From Mactromeris polynyma (lineage: Eukaryota > Mollusca > Bivalvia > Venerida > Mactridae), in contig JASFXZ010000011.1 of assembly GCA_032209605.1 (NCBI GenBank), forward strand, positions 19,258,770 through 19,322,769: a stretch of 64,000 nt of DNA, written 5' to 3'. The translations under genes were made by a program, and so were the position numbers. Each line of letters opens with the position of its first letter. The stretch's first letter is position 1. Below are positions 25,101-37,435 of the stretch, piece after piece. The notes beneath the pieces were generated by a model. It saw nothing but the letters and a program-made list of their open reading frames with translations. It did no database searches and was not told the DNA's origin.

Positions 25101-28100
25101 ACGCTGGTTCGAATCGCACCCGGGATATAACATATGTAAGCGAGAAAGCCACTCAGCTGGCTTACTGAAAGTCGGCAGTTCTATCCAGGTGACCGACGTC
25201 TTTCTTCTTTCCAATTGCTAGAATAGTCACTACATGAACCTGGTAATTTATGTGACTTAAAATTGTACTACAATAGACAGTGGGATAAGCAACAATAAAA
25301 TGTAGAAGATATCCAACATATTTTATTATTTATTGTGTGTTCCACATCAGAAGTGTTTTTAGTTTCCTGGTAACATGCTTACAAATAGCGTTAGTGAAAG
25401 TTTCAACATGTTAGCCACGTTCCAAAGTTATTTCATTAGAACCAGATATTATTTGAAATTAACAATGAAAGATGCCATTGCATTACTGAGTTCATAAAGT
25501 ATTTCACATGTATCATGATTCAGTAAACTCCATTCATTTGTTTGGCCTAAATGAATTGAACAGAGTCAACATTACAAATCTAATCAGACAAAGGAACCCT
25601 TTTTAATTATTCTGTAAGTTTTAAAATAATCCTATACATGTACTGTCTAGGGACTTTTTGCACAAAATATTACAAGAGATATGTAACATAAAATCGCATA
25701 TGAACAAGTGCTGTCAGTTGACCAGACATTGACAATATAATTCGCTTCTGACATATGCGTCACTCTATATTGTATGTGTGTCTTCGACCGTTGTACATCC
25801 TAAAATGATATTATTTGAGACGACGGCAGATACAAACGTATTTCCTAGTAACATCGATGTGTTAGTCATAGTGTAACGTCTATGAAGATGATATTGATAA
25901 TGCTTTTGCCTATGGGTATTGAAGCGCAAGTACAGTGATACAAGTAATATCTTGAAAAAAGATGGTCGTCGCAATTTGAAGGTTAAGATTTGTTGTGCAA
26001 CATAAAAATATGTCGAAATGTTAGGATTGCAGGTCACTGCAGATCCAAAATGGATTTCGGTAAATTCACCGAAATTCAGTTGATTTCGGAAAGTAATGTA
26101 CCCTTTATCGAAAGGTTAATCAATCCGCGTCAAGGTTACAAACGTCGTTCGGTTGAAGTGTTATTGCCTTGGTGGTTAACGTAATATTTGATTGGTTTAC
26201 ACAACACTGATGTGCAAAGAACATCAACTCTACAAGAAATCTTTACGTGCGTTTACCAAAAGTGGAGTGCCAACATTTAAGTATATTAATGAAAATCAAA
26301 ATGTGTTGGCTGCCCAGAAATTAAAATCCTAATGTGCAAAAAATGGATAATCGAATTCAACTTTCGTGTATAGGCCTATACATGATACATTAAAGTCGAA
26401 CAGGCATATTTACAAATCATAGCGTCCACACAAAGAACCTTAGAGGACAAAACAAATTAAACATGAGAAGGGGTTTTATGTTAAATTGATACGAAGGGGC
26501 ATGGTATGGGAAGCAACAAAAGATATTTACACAATTTATATCTACAAATTACTTTTAAAGGTAGATAATTGTTGACAAAATATCCTAAGTCATAATAAAT
26601 CTGAGAAACTTGGTGGTAATTGCTTTCATACAGGTGTATCCTACAACATTACATTTTCACGTTTCGACCATGTTTCTCAAAACCACAAATACAAGTGTCC
26701 GATACGGGTATTTTCTATCCTAGTTAGTCTTATCTAGTTAGCCCAAGCATAGGATATAGTTCTAGTTTTTTAGAAAAACAAAGTTTACAATGCGCTGTTT
26801 TAGAGTATGTCTGTCTGAAGGCATTAACATGTCATTTTCTCAAATTCATTACTTAGCAGATTTTTATAGACAATAAGACTATGTATCATTCTTACCTTTA
26901 TACAAAAGAACAGCGAGAAGGGCAATGAAACGACGATAAGCAGTATGGAGAAGGTATACAACACCCAGCCGCAGCAACCAGCACCATCTGTATTGCCATC
27001 CGCTAAAAAGAATGATAAAATAGATGACACACCCATTGTTAAATACTGTACAACCAATGGTCTCCTTTGTATAGGCACCAGTACTCTCCTTAAGCATCGG
27101 GCGCTTATTCCGATAAGGCACCAATTGTATTTGATGCAAACAATATCTAGACATCTATTATAGCAACAATTGATAGCACCACTTTAAGAAAGGGGTCAAC
27201 TATTTCAGATTTTAAACTCATTAGTCACTTATGAAATTTAGAAGAATGTGAGTGATTAATACATTTTGTTCGATAAAAAATGAAATATGTAAGAGAGATT
27301 GAATAGTTCCAGGGAACGCCACATGCACAAGGGAATGCCACTCCACAAAGACCCCCGAGAAAACAGTCTACACAACATTAGGCACTGAGGAGGAGCAAGG
27401 ATTAAACTGTATGGGAATATGGGTGCAAGGGTAAACAAGTGTTAGACCTGAGGCATCTGAGCTATGACATTGAGCTAAGGCCAGTAAAGTTAAGTTACTT
27501 TTAAGTTAAGTTTGAAAATCTAAACAATGATTAATCTTTCTTTGAGATTTTAGCCTTTACTTGTAATAGTATATATTCAAAAAAGAATGGACAAGAAATG
27601 CGGGAACATAAATCGTAATGATCCAATATATGCTCCAGTTTAAAGCAGAATAGACACTTTTAAACGGCGTAACCAAGAATCGATATAATATGAAACCGTC
27701 TTCATGAAATATAAAGCAGAATGTATATATATATATATTGTCGAACTGATCTCCACGACAGATTCATGTCACGTGACCTGATTTATTGTTTCCGGGAAAC
27801 TCAGACAATCGTCTGGAGAATATTGTTCCATCAAGATAAACATGATTATCCTTCATATCCTGATGACAGTTCGATGGGTGTGTGATTGGAAAATATAGTT
27901 CGCTATCGGCTAGAGAATTAGGATGGAGTTAGGAGGTTGTGTTTATTGTTGTAGCTAAAAGGTATAGTCGTATGTAAACATTACACATGCCATTGTGTCT
28001 CTTTCTATCAAATCCCAGCACAATTGCCTTAGGCAGCTGTGGTAAACACAGTGAGAATATGAAGTTATATAAGACCTATTTACAAAGTAACGGGTAATAA

Positions 28101-31100
28101 CTGATCATATCAACAGGTCCAAAATTGCAATATACATTTGAACATGAAAGGTTGAGTCATAAACCTGAATTTATTACAGATTTATATTTGGAATTGTTTC
28201 ATTATTTCCGTAAACCTTATTTGGTAATTCTTCCATAGCGGAGACCGAGAGTGCCATCAATCAGTTTTTCTCCTAGAATCAGGCTTTGATGCTATGTGTG
28301 ACGCCATAATCAATAGCAACTGAATATACAGGACAGTGAGGTCAAGTTAGCCTGACAATCTCCAATTACCGACGAACTAATTAACAACAATGTCAAACTC
28401 AAAGTTCCAAGCTGTAATTTCGGTATGATAACACCAATAACACAAAAACAAGGGACAATCAGTAGCAGCACGGCAGACATTTTCTCAGCTATTATGCAAA
28501 CATTGTATTTGTGTCTTCATGAAAGAGCTGTGTTACCAAAACGTATCTCTTGGGAAAGACTAGTCATGTTCCGTTATTGACCTTCGGACATTGTGTTAAC
28601 GAAATAACATCACTGAGCATAAAGCGAAAACTTTTTTGGGATGCTCTCCCAAAATGAAGGTGCATGTTACAGTTTACTCCTGAGAAGTTCATTATTATAG
28701 GAGCAAATTCAAATGTCTGATAATGCCATTGGTAGTTAATTTTGATGGGACCTTCTTCTTGACATGTTTTTAAATTATTCGGTACTTTAGGTGAAATACA
28801 TTCGTTCATCTAATCAAAACTCTATAATCACATGATTAAGTCTGACTACATAGTATGAACTTTATATGAGCTATCGTGTGGAACCGCATGCCCGTAGTTG
28901 TAAATACAACCTGACTGTGGCATAGGGAGTGCGGATGTTTTAATGGTGTTGTGATTTCGTGTTTTCACCCCCGAGACATTTTGACCACGGAAAGTGCCCC
29001 TTTGCCTCCATGTGTCTACATGCCCGCATTATATTCTTGAACTCCCTATTTAGGTATGGTGTTGTGTACTCCGCATTGAACGAACTGCCAAGTGGTATCA
29101 ATTGTCTGAGTAAAATTATCACTTCGGCCGATGTCAATGTCCGTATAGTGTTGTCAAATCCATTTGTTCGTTGGGTTAATGTGTAACCGTTCCATCTCGC
29201 TCGGAACAGCACATACATCACAAAACAAGTCCTTAGAAATACTAACGACTTGAAAACATGCATACACGTACATCGATCTACCAGGACAATTCTGCTTCAA
29301 ATCTCAATTAAGTTACAATACCTGAAATCAAATTAAGAACAAAACCGAATATTTATGAAGAGATGTAGAAATATATAGTATGTGGTGGTGTCCGTAATAG
29401 TTGTATACATGGCAGTAGGTCAGCTATTAATAGATGAAGGAATATTTGGAGAGCAACATCTCATTACACATTATCCGCAGACAATTCCACATTAAGTTGG
29501 TATCGGCACCATATATACGTCTTATTGACCCGTGTCTATAATTGGAATGAAAGGCGGAATTCAAAACCAGTTTGGGACTGCATAGGCCATATTCACAAAC
29601 ACTTTAAAACATAAATTTAAACTTACACCATAAAAAATTAAATGTCCCTTTTTGCTTCAATGTAGTTATAACAATATAGATGTTAATAAAACTTGGCAAA
29701 CGTGTACAGTGGGTAATAACAATTTTTCAGAAAAAAATGCATGCGTTTTGATTTAATGAAAACAAAAGTTAAAATAACTTTTGCAAATTAAAAGTCTAAG
29801 ACAGAGTTCCAGTGTTACATTTTTTTGTGAATACGGCCCCACGAGGATGTTAAGAAGAGTAAAATTAATACATTGTGAGTTATAACACACACTCTAAAGT
29901 ACTTGTACCATTGGACCAAAGACAATTATAACGTTATATAAGATGTGGGAAATAGTAAATTATATTATTACTACTATCTTACTATTATCGTGCGTTCAAT
30001 ATATTATTGTGACTACGCACATTGATGTACACCTGAATATCGAACACTGATATTTGTTATAGTCCTCGTGGTGACGAGAAGCTTCTATGGTAAAAGTAAG
30101 ACAGGCACAAACATAGATGTCAAAATCGAGGCATATTTAAATAACCCAACATCGTGATTAAGGAGAAATATCAAATGATAAAATGTCTGGAAAAATCGCA
30201 ACTGTCAGTTACTTGACAAAACGCACTGAACTTATAGATTCAACCTTCCTGTACCGATGAATAAATTACCAACAGAACTGAAGACTAATATCGCTCCTAA
30301 CTTGAATATATAATCTAATAATAGTAAAATATGTATTGTATTTGTCTGCATTTTGACATCATGATATGAATCATACATACTTTAAAATATATAGAAATTA
30401 GAGTTGTCAGTTACCATTCAAATGGGAATATAGCTAGACAAGTATGTTTATTGATAAAACAATCAAGTTTAACTTTATTTCCATAATCAACAAATTGAAT
30501 TTGCTTTGCCTTTTGCCATTTGCATAACACATAGTACAAGAAAGGCGAAAACAGATGCAATGACATAATCATGAACATCGTACGATTAGGTTGGAACGGA
30601 TGATTTAAGGTTATTCATCCGGACATAAGCTATTTGATAATTTTCGCAACATTTAACAATTCCGATTTATTTTTGGCCAACACGGTTGCAATAAATCCGG
30701 ACAAAGATATAATGCCTTATCAACTAGTTTCTAACATATGTATATCTACTTCAACAAAAAAGAAAGTGGTACTCGTTTTCAACAACATACTGGGTACATA
30801 ATTCATATTTCTTATTAATCCTATCAGTTCTATAAAATGTTTTATATCAATTCTAGAAGTACAAGATCCTAATCTTAACCGAGTGAGCCATTTCCACAAA
30901 TCATCATGAACAATATCGATCAAATGTATCTTAAATATATATTCTGTTCTGAAGTGACAGTAATGATCCCTTTTCGACATAGAATTAATTGCCCCCCACC
31001 GAGTTAACAATAGTAGAGTGTACCTGCCAAAACTGCGAAAGACCGGCAATGTATTCATGTTTCATATTTCCAGATTTATGAGTAAACGCATAGAATCGTT

Positions 31101-33262
31101 ATTTCGTAATGTTCAATGAAATAATAAGTTCACGAAATAAATCTAAAACATATGCAATCATGAATCATGAAATATGAACTCTCCTTCACAGTAGGCCTAC
31201 TATTCACCTTTGATCAATGCGTGGCTCTTATCGTCTTGAAACAAATACAACAGTGTGCCTTACCCATACATTTGAGATGCAGACATTTTCGCCATAGAAG
31301 AGTACAATCACAAGTACTTGTAATGACCTCGGATTTGGTTTGTATAAGTCGATATAAGTTTCCTTACATGGAACCCATAAACTTTAACATTGTGTAATTT
31401 GAGATAATACAATATGGTTTTATCAGAGAGACCTTAGATATCAGACAATCTGAGCAATCGCCTAAGACTTAAAACATGGATGCTTTTTGAGCCGCAAATA
31501 TGTTTCATCTAAATGATTGAACTATAAGAGTTCGCAGTATGAATATTGGTTACAACGATTATATTACCAGCGTTTGTTTCCTTTTATAGCTGTTTTGGAG
31601 TGTCTTGACAAAAACGTTACGTAAATAAAGCTGAATTTGCAGCACAGACTGGCCTGGGGATAGTTAATAACAATATACTTTATACAGGATATACTGGTCA
31701 TGTCATATACCATTATGTACTAGACACATTCATTTCTGCTGCGCAGATCGGCTGACAGATTGTTTTCTGAGATCAAAATGCTCACAGATGTAGAAGTTCT
31801 AGCTCTGACCAATCTGATGTTTCCGCTAGTGGCTAAGTACTTGCACTGAATATAAACACTAATAACAACAACACATGGTAACTACACTTGTGTATGCTAA
31901 TTGCGTCAAAAATCCATATTATCCCTTACTCTACTGATAAGTTACCAATTTGATTAATGTTGTAGACACTTCTATAACGAATTTGTTGTAAAACAGAATG
32001 TTGCTTTATTTGAAACTCTATTTACTAACGTCTGGGTATGAGAAGAAATAATTAAGCCTGCAGTCTGAAATACGGGAGTATGAAATAAGTTGATTTATTC
32101 ACTTCACATAGGAATGTAGCTTATTTCCTATCATCAAGTTACGATGACAACTATTCACGTCGATGATTTGTTCTATAAATCAATTATCACAGGCGCCAGT
32201 TATATATTGACGTTGATGGTGTTGTGTTTTATAGCACAATGGGCGACAGGAGCAAAATATCTTGAAAAAGTAGGTCAATATTTCTTATGAATAAAATGAG
32301 ATACACAATAAATAGAAATGATGCGCTCAGACGTTACTGTTGATGATCGCCCTGCTTTCTTACGAATAAGAAGATGATACTTTCAGGTGTTACTGATGTG
32401 AATGAACAAGACGACGTAAGAATAAGCTAAGATACATAATAAATTGGAGCGCTGTTTACATGCTTTCCTTTATGAAGTTGGCAAGATTTCTGAATAATAA
32501 CACAAAATACAAAAATATGTAGAGGCGATGTTTTCAGGTTTTACTGGTGTTGAGGTTGGCCAAGGTTTCTTACGAACAATATGTGACGCCAAAGTAAATA
32601 GTAGCACTGTTTAATACTTTATTTTTTATCATAGGCCTATTTTATGCAAGCGGTTTCTTCAGACTCTGTCTAAATATAACAAATACATGTACAAAGCTCG
32701 GTAATTGTTATATTATTCAGTCACTTATGTGATATAATGATCCAAATAAATAATATTTGGAAATCAGATCACTGCCTCATTCCAAATATAAAACATGTAT
32801 TAATATTTATTTGGTATTAAGTAAATTTAACAATCAGAATCAATGCTGTGTTCCATAGCACACGCAATTTGAATTCGTGGTATTGCGATGTTTTTAAATA
32901 TAGCAATGTGTGACCACTGCAACTACAAATGGTATATTTATATATTGAAATGCAACAACATAATTATGGCTATTACATTACTCCATAGCATACACATATA
33001 TTGAGTCAGAATTTATGAGGTAAGGTTATTTCGAAATAAAGCTATCTCATATCACTACGGCGTTCCATAGAATATGCATTTTGAATCGGAATGACAACAT
33101 GGTGTACAACAATTCAAGATCAATGCGGCGTTCCCAATTTTCAGTCAGAATTATTATTGTACAGTACTCACCCCCTATCACGTGATCTTGCTCCTGATCT
33201 ATCCTCGTGTCTTGTATATAAGGTCTCGGTGGACTGTTATAACTGTTATTTTTTTCCGTCAT
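19138..33262 (-). CDS. STOM: Stomatin (band 7 / SPFH protein), 294 aa, eight exons
   Basis: The exons on the minus strand are 33262-33172, 27002-26896, 24414-24342, 23723-23641, 22361-22158, 21751-21696, 20439-20361 and 19329-19138 (TGA at 19138-19140). All introns are GT-AG, and the phases join into 885 nt without a break. Residues 1-30 are a polar cytosolic tail. Residues 43-65 form the membrane hairpin (WVLYTFSILLIVVSLPFSLF), with the bend proline P58 and cysteines C40/C41 before it. The SPFH core follows (EYERAVIFRLGR, IDLRTVSFDVPPQE, LTKDSVTVSVDAVVYYRV, TRLLAQTTLRNILGTK, ILSDRE). The end is helical (QLQRAMAAEAEASREARAK, SPAALQLRYLQTL, STIIFPLPID). Length and motifs match animal stomatins (about 290 aa), oligomeric inner-leaflet scaffolds that regulate ion channels, including DEG/ENaC/ASIC types. 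Nothing is missing. An alternative upstream N-terminus is possible (41187-43022). Confidence 0.97.
22799..23500. other. Stomatin intron sequence without visible features
   Basis: Part of the intron between 22361 and 23641. It is AT-rich, and I see no repeat family or RNA gene. Most of the other large stomatin introns look similar, apart from the repeats listed separately. Confidence 0.4.
23984..24091. repeat. Perfect 54-bp tandem duplication in a stomatin intron
   Basis: AAGTGTTCTTTATTAGATTA followed by 'caaataactatatacgagcg' and 'gtatgtttttt' occurs twice in a row (starts 23984 and 24038), differing only in T-run length. The near identity implies a recent event. Confidence 0.9.
25050..25300 (+). 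mobile_element. tRNA-headed SINE
   Basis: The B box GGTTCGAATCGCACC lies near 25106-25120, with a weak A box upstream (GTGGTTATTGTCGCTGA, near 25056). The body GCCACTCAGCTGGCTTACTG, 'gtcggcagttctatccaggtg' is typical of a bivalve SINE class, and an A-rich tail ends near 25300. It lies in the first long intron of stomatin. Confidence 0.6.
27300..27440 (+). repeat. Dispersed repeat family A, copy 1 of 4
   Basis: It shares, in order, GGGAACGCCACATGCACAAG, 'aatgccactccacaaagacc', 'gaaaacag', 'aacattaggca' and 'gaggagcaagg' with the copies at 37258-37435 (inverted), 39065-39225 and 40110-40290. It lies in the first stomatin intron. The class is unknown. Confidence 0.7.
29585..29840. mobile_element. 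MITE with GGCC-TATTCACAAA ends, copy 1
   Basis: The left end GGCCATATTCACAAACACTT is mirrored by the right end (reverse complement GGCCGTATTCACAAAAAAAT). The interior words 'tgttaataaaacttggca', 'gtgtaca' and 'ttcagaaaaa' recur in the same order at 36830-36995. It lies in the first stomatin intron. Confidence 0.7.
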
Positions 33263-34172
33263 TTGTATAGCTTTTTGTTCCTTCTTGTGTATATTTTGAG
33301 TGCACTCTACTATAAAACTGCTTTACTTCTTATAAAAAGAGTTTTCACTTTTTTCTAACAAATGTCAGTGTTAAGTATGCAAACAATTGTCAACAACAAA
33401 CACAATCACATATTTATAATGTAACACACATAATCAAATGAGATAAACTCTGGAGAAATCAAGTTCTTCTCCGGATACGACAGCACATCGCAATTCAAAA
33501 TTATTTCGAAACAATCTTTGCAAATACCAAATTACTGAATGTTTCTTACGCCCCAAGCGTTTGTCGAACAACACAAAAATAGTCAGACGAATTTTGATAA
33601 TTGTTGAATCAATAGTTACACTTTATGTGGAGACAGCTACTATGCTACAATAAAAGAACGGCTGAAATTCTGTTATACCAAAGTCAAGGAATCTTTCCTT
33701 CGCTGATCAATATTAACGCAATGTATGCTACTTGTCACAAGAGTGTCTCTGAAGAAGTTAATACGCATATTTGGCAGGACAAATGCATCATAAATTCGTT
33801 CAAGAATTTACGGTTTTTTAAACATGATTCAATCAAATATGCAAAACTATTTCCATGCCAATGTAGATAAGTATTTATAACAAAAATTAAATAACTACGA
33901 TTAATAATATAATCCTAAAAAATGCATAAATTAAAATAATCAGGATATATCCATTAATTGCAAATGCAATAGTATATAAGTACGAATACAACTGATTTGA
34001 CACCAACAATCATTGTTGAAACAAAATTACTAAAATTTCTCGATCAGTTGACTTTATAAAAATAATTAACACAAAGGGAACTAAAAAAACAAGACAAACT
34101 TCAGATTTTGTAAATTCTTATCATCCGTCGTCGCTGCGCAACAGAAGGTTAAGTAATTCCACATATAGCAGG

Positions 34173-34353
34173 CTATTTAGTTCCATTCATGTCAATAATC
34201 ACAAGCGCATAATACACTAGTTCTCTTCCTGCATTCTCCTCAGAAGACAGTTTATTAATGGTAACACTAAAATCCTCATAGAAAACGTCAATTCTGACAG
34301 AGTTTCTATTGTTATACAGTGAATCTGCAGGCAATGTAAACGCAGAGAGTTTC
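34173..34353 (-). pseudogene. Exon-like fragment faintly resembling a DEG/ENaC channel
   Basis: A pyrimidine-rich acceptor (minus strand, ending TTGCCTGCAG at about 34354) opens into a frame with DSLYNNRNSVRIDVFYEDF, SVTINKLSSEE and a stop at 34173-34175. The segment NSVRIDVFYEDFSVTI recalls the extracellular stretch just before the second membrane helix of DEG/ENaC subunits. The expected GG-G...membrane helix does not follow and no partner exon was found. It may be a decayed fragment or coincidence. It is noted because stomatins regulate such channels. Confidence 0.22.
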
Positions 34354-35794
34354 TTGCTATTTTCAGCTACGATCATGTAACGGCATTACAGTCTGTCTGT
34401 AATTGGGGGAACGCGAAAGTAAATACTGTTGCAGATATTTATAAATTGAATGTCTCTGTTATGGAACATTTTCGGCGTCTTCTAGCGACCGCCATTATTG
34501 GAATGAAAACAGATTAATGCAAATTGTACCGAGATAAATGCATATAATATCGACCTTTCAAAATTGGATGTCAAGTTTGCGGTAATAACAATATTTGTTC
34601 AATGCAATTGTCAGCAACATCAACAGTATTACTGCTATCAGCATTGAAATACTGCCTTACTGAAATTTAGTTCGCGCATATATGTTTTAAGTATATACAG
34701 AGTATGTTACCTTCAATTATTATAATCCTAAAACACGTCATTTTACAGACACCATTGATGTAATAACTGTCAGCACACAGTTTAATTAATTTAATCTCAA
34801 ACTTAATCGCTCATTCAGTGTTTCCAGCGAAACATTTTGACCGATAAAAGCATCAATGATAATCGCAGTTACATTTCTAACTATTTTATTAGGGTATGTA
34901 TTTGCAAATCTTGGGAGAATTTAACCTGTATTATTTTTCTTTAGTTTCTTAGTGTTTTATTTCAGTTTACTTTAATATCACAAAAACAAGAAAAAACTTA
35001 CTTTTAATCATGAATTTTATTTTTAAAGTTTCTACAATGGAAACTATTTAAGAAAATACACTTGTTTAAGAGATCAGGGTTCGAGATATTTAGAACTCGG
35101 TATGTTTTTTTCGAGAACTTGGACTGTTATGTTATCAATATCTTAATGTCCTCATATTCATTGTATCTAAAGAACTATTAAAATCTGTATATAAAACAAT
35201 AATTTAGTACTATTTTCTCGCAATTAATATATACGAAGATATTGGCATAAATAATAATATAGGACATGAACTTGATGTTATAGTAATGAACATTATCCGG
35301 TGATGTTGGAACCAAAAGAATAGCACTCTCGGCCAGGGGGAGCATGTTGTCGAAACAATTATATGTAAAGTGTTTAATGGAAATATCCGATATTTGATTT
35401 GATTTTGAGGAACATTACTGATGACATTCAATATAGTAATTATCCCGAAAGTAGTTCGTTTATATTTCCGTGACGATATGATTGGAAAATCAAAATGATA
35501 ATACAAACGTAAGGCAAGTACCTAGAGCAATACTTCAAGCTATTATAATATAATTCATACAGCATAATCGAAAACGACACCAGTGTGTGAGCATTATAGA
35601 TGGAACAAATATTTGCACGTTATAATTTTCCGTCTAAGACCTTTAATGTTTGTAGTTTATGCTGAATATTATAACAAACGATCAAATGTCTTCACTTATA
35701 ACAGAAAGAGGTCAATTACTTTTCCGCTGGGAAATAAGGACGTATTCGTTATACAGTACAAATGCATTACTAATCGATTGGTGCTGCCTTGGTG

Positions 35795-36055
35795 ATGCTG
35801 GAGATTACGATGATGGTGATAATGATGTCATGATCATTATTAATATATTTATTATGCTGATGTTGATTACTATGATAATGTTGCTGATAATAGTTCTTTT
35901 AATTTTTATGATAAAGATGAATACTATATTGACGCTGATAATTGCGATGATGGTTATTATGATGATAATGCTAATGATTATGATGATGGTGTTGATGGTT
36001 GTTATGGAAACCATTGTGATGATAATGTTGATGACTGCGATGATGATGCTGATAC
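35795..36055 (+). repeat. Degenerate (GAT/ATG)n simple repeat
   Basis: Long runs of GATGAT, GATAAT and GTTGAT triplets. They produce an artefactual open frame rich in Met and Ile, which I do not call as a gene. Confidence 0.85.
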
Positions 36056-36829
36056 TCGCTATATGGATTACAATTATTAAAGTATCATGGTTACTATATG
36101 ACGGTGGTGGTAACCATGATGATATTCCGGCTTATTTACAAACGATTCATTATCAGGATTCTCATTAGGACTTGAAAACAGAATTCCAAAACCACGCTTA
36201 TGGAAAACGTTTCAGTCCATTAATGCAATTTCAAAGAAATATTGGCAGGTGGGAGTCCCAGGGGAAGTGTTGGAGTCCTAAAAGCATAATTATGAGTCTA
36301 TTGAGAACCCTGATTATACGACAAATGTGTGAAGAGTATGGCCACACATGGATGTTCTTATTCAAGTAACCCATGCACGCTGCAAACCATACTCACGCCA
36401 AGAATGTATACATCAATCATATGACTAACTCATATACTCACCTGTGTTTACATACATATTGATATAAGTGCTAATTAAGCATGTTTATATTTAACCGTCC
36501 AACATCAATGTAATCATAAACACATGAATGCTGCATTCTTCGGTCTAATAACAACTTTTACCAGAATCAGCATCAGAATACAATTGGGACTTCGTGGTTA
36601 CACTCAAGATAATGGCAGAGCTAAAATAATCTCATTTTATGTGTGATTTTTCTCAAATTCACTTTTATCACGTTATGAAATATAGCATACAATATCCTGT
36701 TAGCGGCAGAATCAATTATAGTATTAGTTCAAATATTAAGGACATGCATATTTTGAAAGAAACAATTTGAAAATTAAAACTACCCTTGAACATGATTATT
36801 ATTCTCAAATTTTACAATGTTAGAGATCG

Positions 36830-36995
36830 TGCCTTATTCATAAACCTTATAACACACAAATTCAGACTTAGACTTTAAAATGTTAGCTGTTCTTTTTGCT
36901 CGTATGTTGTGATAAGAATAATTATGTTAATAAAACTTGGCATAAGTGTACAACTATTCAGAAAAATCTGTAAGACTTGTGTTTATTAAACTGAA
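36830..36995. mobile_element. MITE with GCC-TATTCA-AAA ends, copy 2 (degraded)
   Basis: It matches the 29585 element through 'gccttattcataaac', 'ttagac', TGTTAATAAAACTTGGCA, 'agtgtaca' and 'ttcagaaaaa' in the same order. The right end is not clear. Confidence 0.55.
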
Positions 36996-37257
36996 ATATG
37001 TTCATATACATGGCACAACACTTGATGGCACAGATGAACTTGTATGTTTGGAAGATGTTTGTCATAGTAGTTTGTCAATTTAAATTGAGAGTTGTGATGA
37101 GAAAGTCAAAAATCGCGATAGAGATCTTTTAGCTAGAGAATATTGTTTTAAGACGCCATGTTTGCCGCAATGCAGAACTAAAAGACAAGGTAACTCTTTG
37201 ATTTCTTTACTGATTTTTAAGACATGAAACACAGTCTTTAAATTCATTAAATTCGCC

Positions 37258-37435
37258 CTGATTGTCCTCATTAATTGCCTTAATCGTCCTTTATTGTCCA
37301 CCAGGCCATTCCTTGGGCCCCAGTTCCCTTGCGCATATACCCTTGTACCTCCTCATATGCCTGATGTTTTATGGACTATTGTTTTCCCGGAGGTCTGTGT
37401 GGGGAGGCATTGTCTTATGTAGGTGGCGTTCCCAC
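37258..37435 (-). repeat. Dispersed repeat family A, copy 2 (inverted, longest)
   Basis: Read on the minus strand it starts GGGAACGCCACCTACATAAG and continues AATGCCTCCCCACACAGACC, 'tccgggaaaaca', 'aaacatcaggcat', 'gaggaggtacaagggtatat', GCGCAAGGGAACTGGGGCCC and 'attaatgaggacaat'. It is the best-preserved member of the four-copy family. Confidence 0.75.

Larger units (their letters stand above)
33263..36829. other. Upstream flank of the short stomatin promoter
   Basis: AT-rich sequence with a possible TATA-like TTATAA motif on the minus strand near 33336-33343, about 75 bases before the stomatin ATG. A degenerate (GAT)n tract lies at about 35795-36055. One exon-like piece at 34173-34353 is listed separately. 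I see no other gene. Confidence 0.45.

Noticed and set aside
28940..29263. Overlapping open frames on both strands (107 and 75 aa) in a stomatin intron
   Set aside because: There are no motifs and no convincing splice sites, and the two strands cannot both be coding. Kept only as an observation.
35659..36168. 169-aa plus-strand open frame rich in Met and Ile
   Set aside because: It is a by-product of the degenerate GAT/ATG simple repeat, without any recognisable motif.
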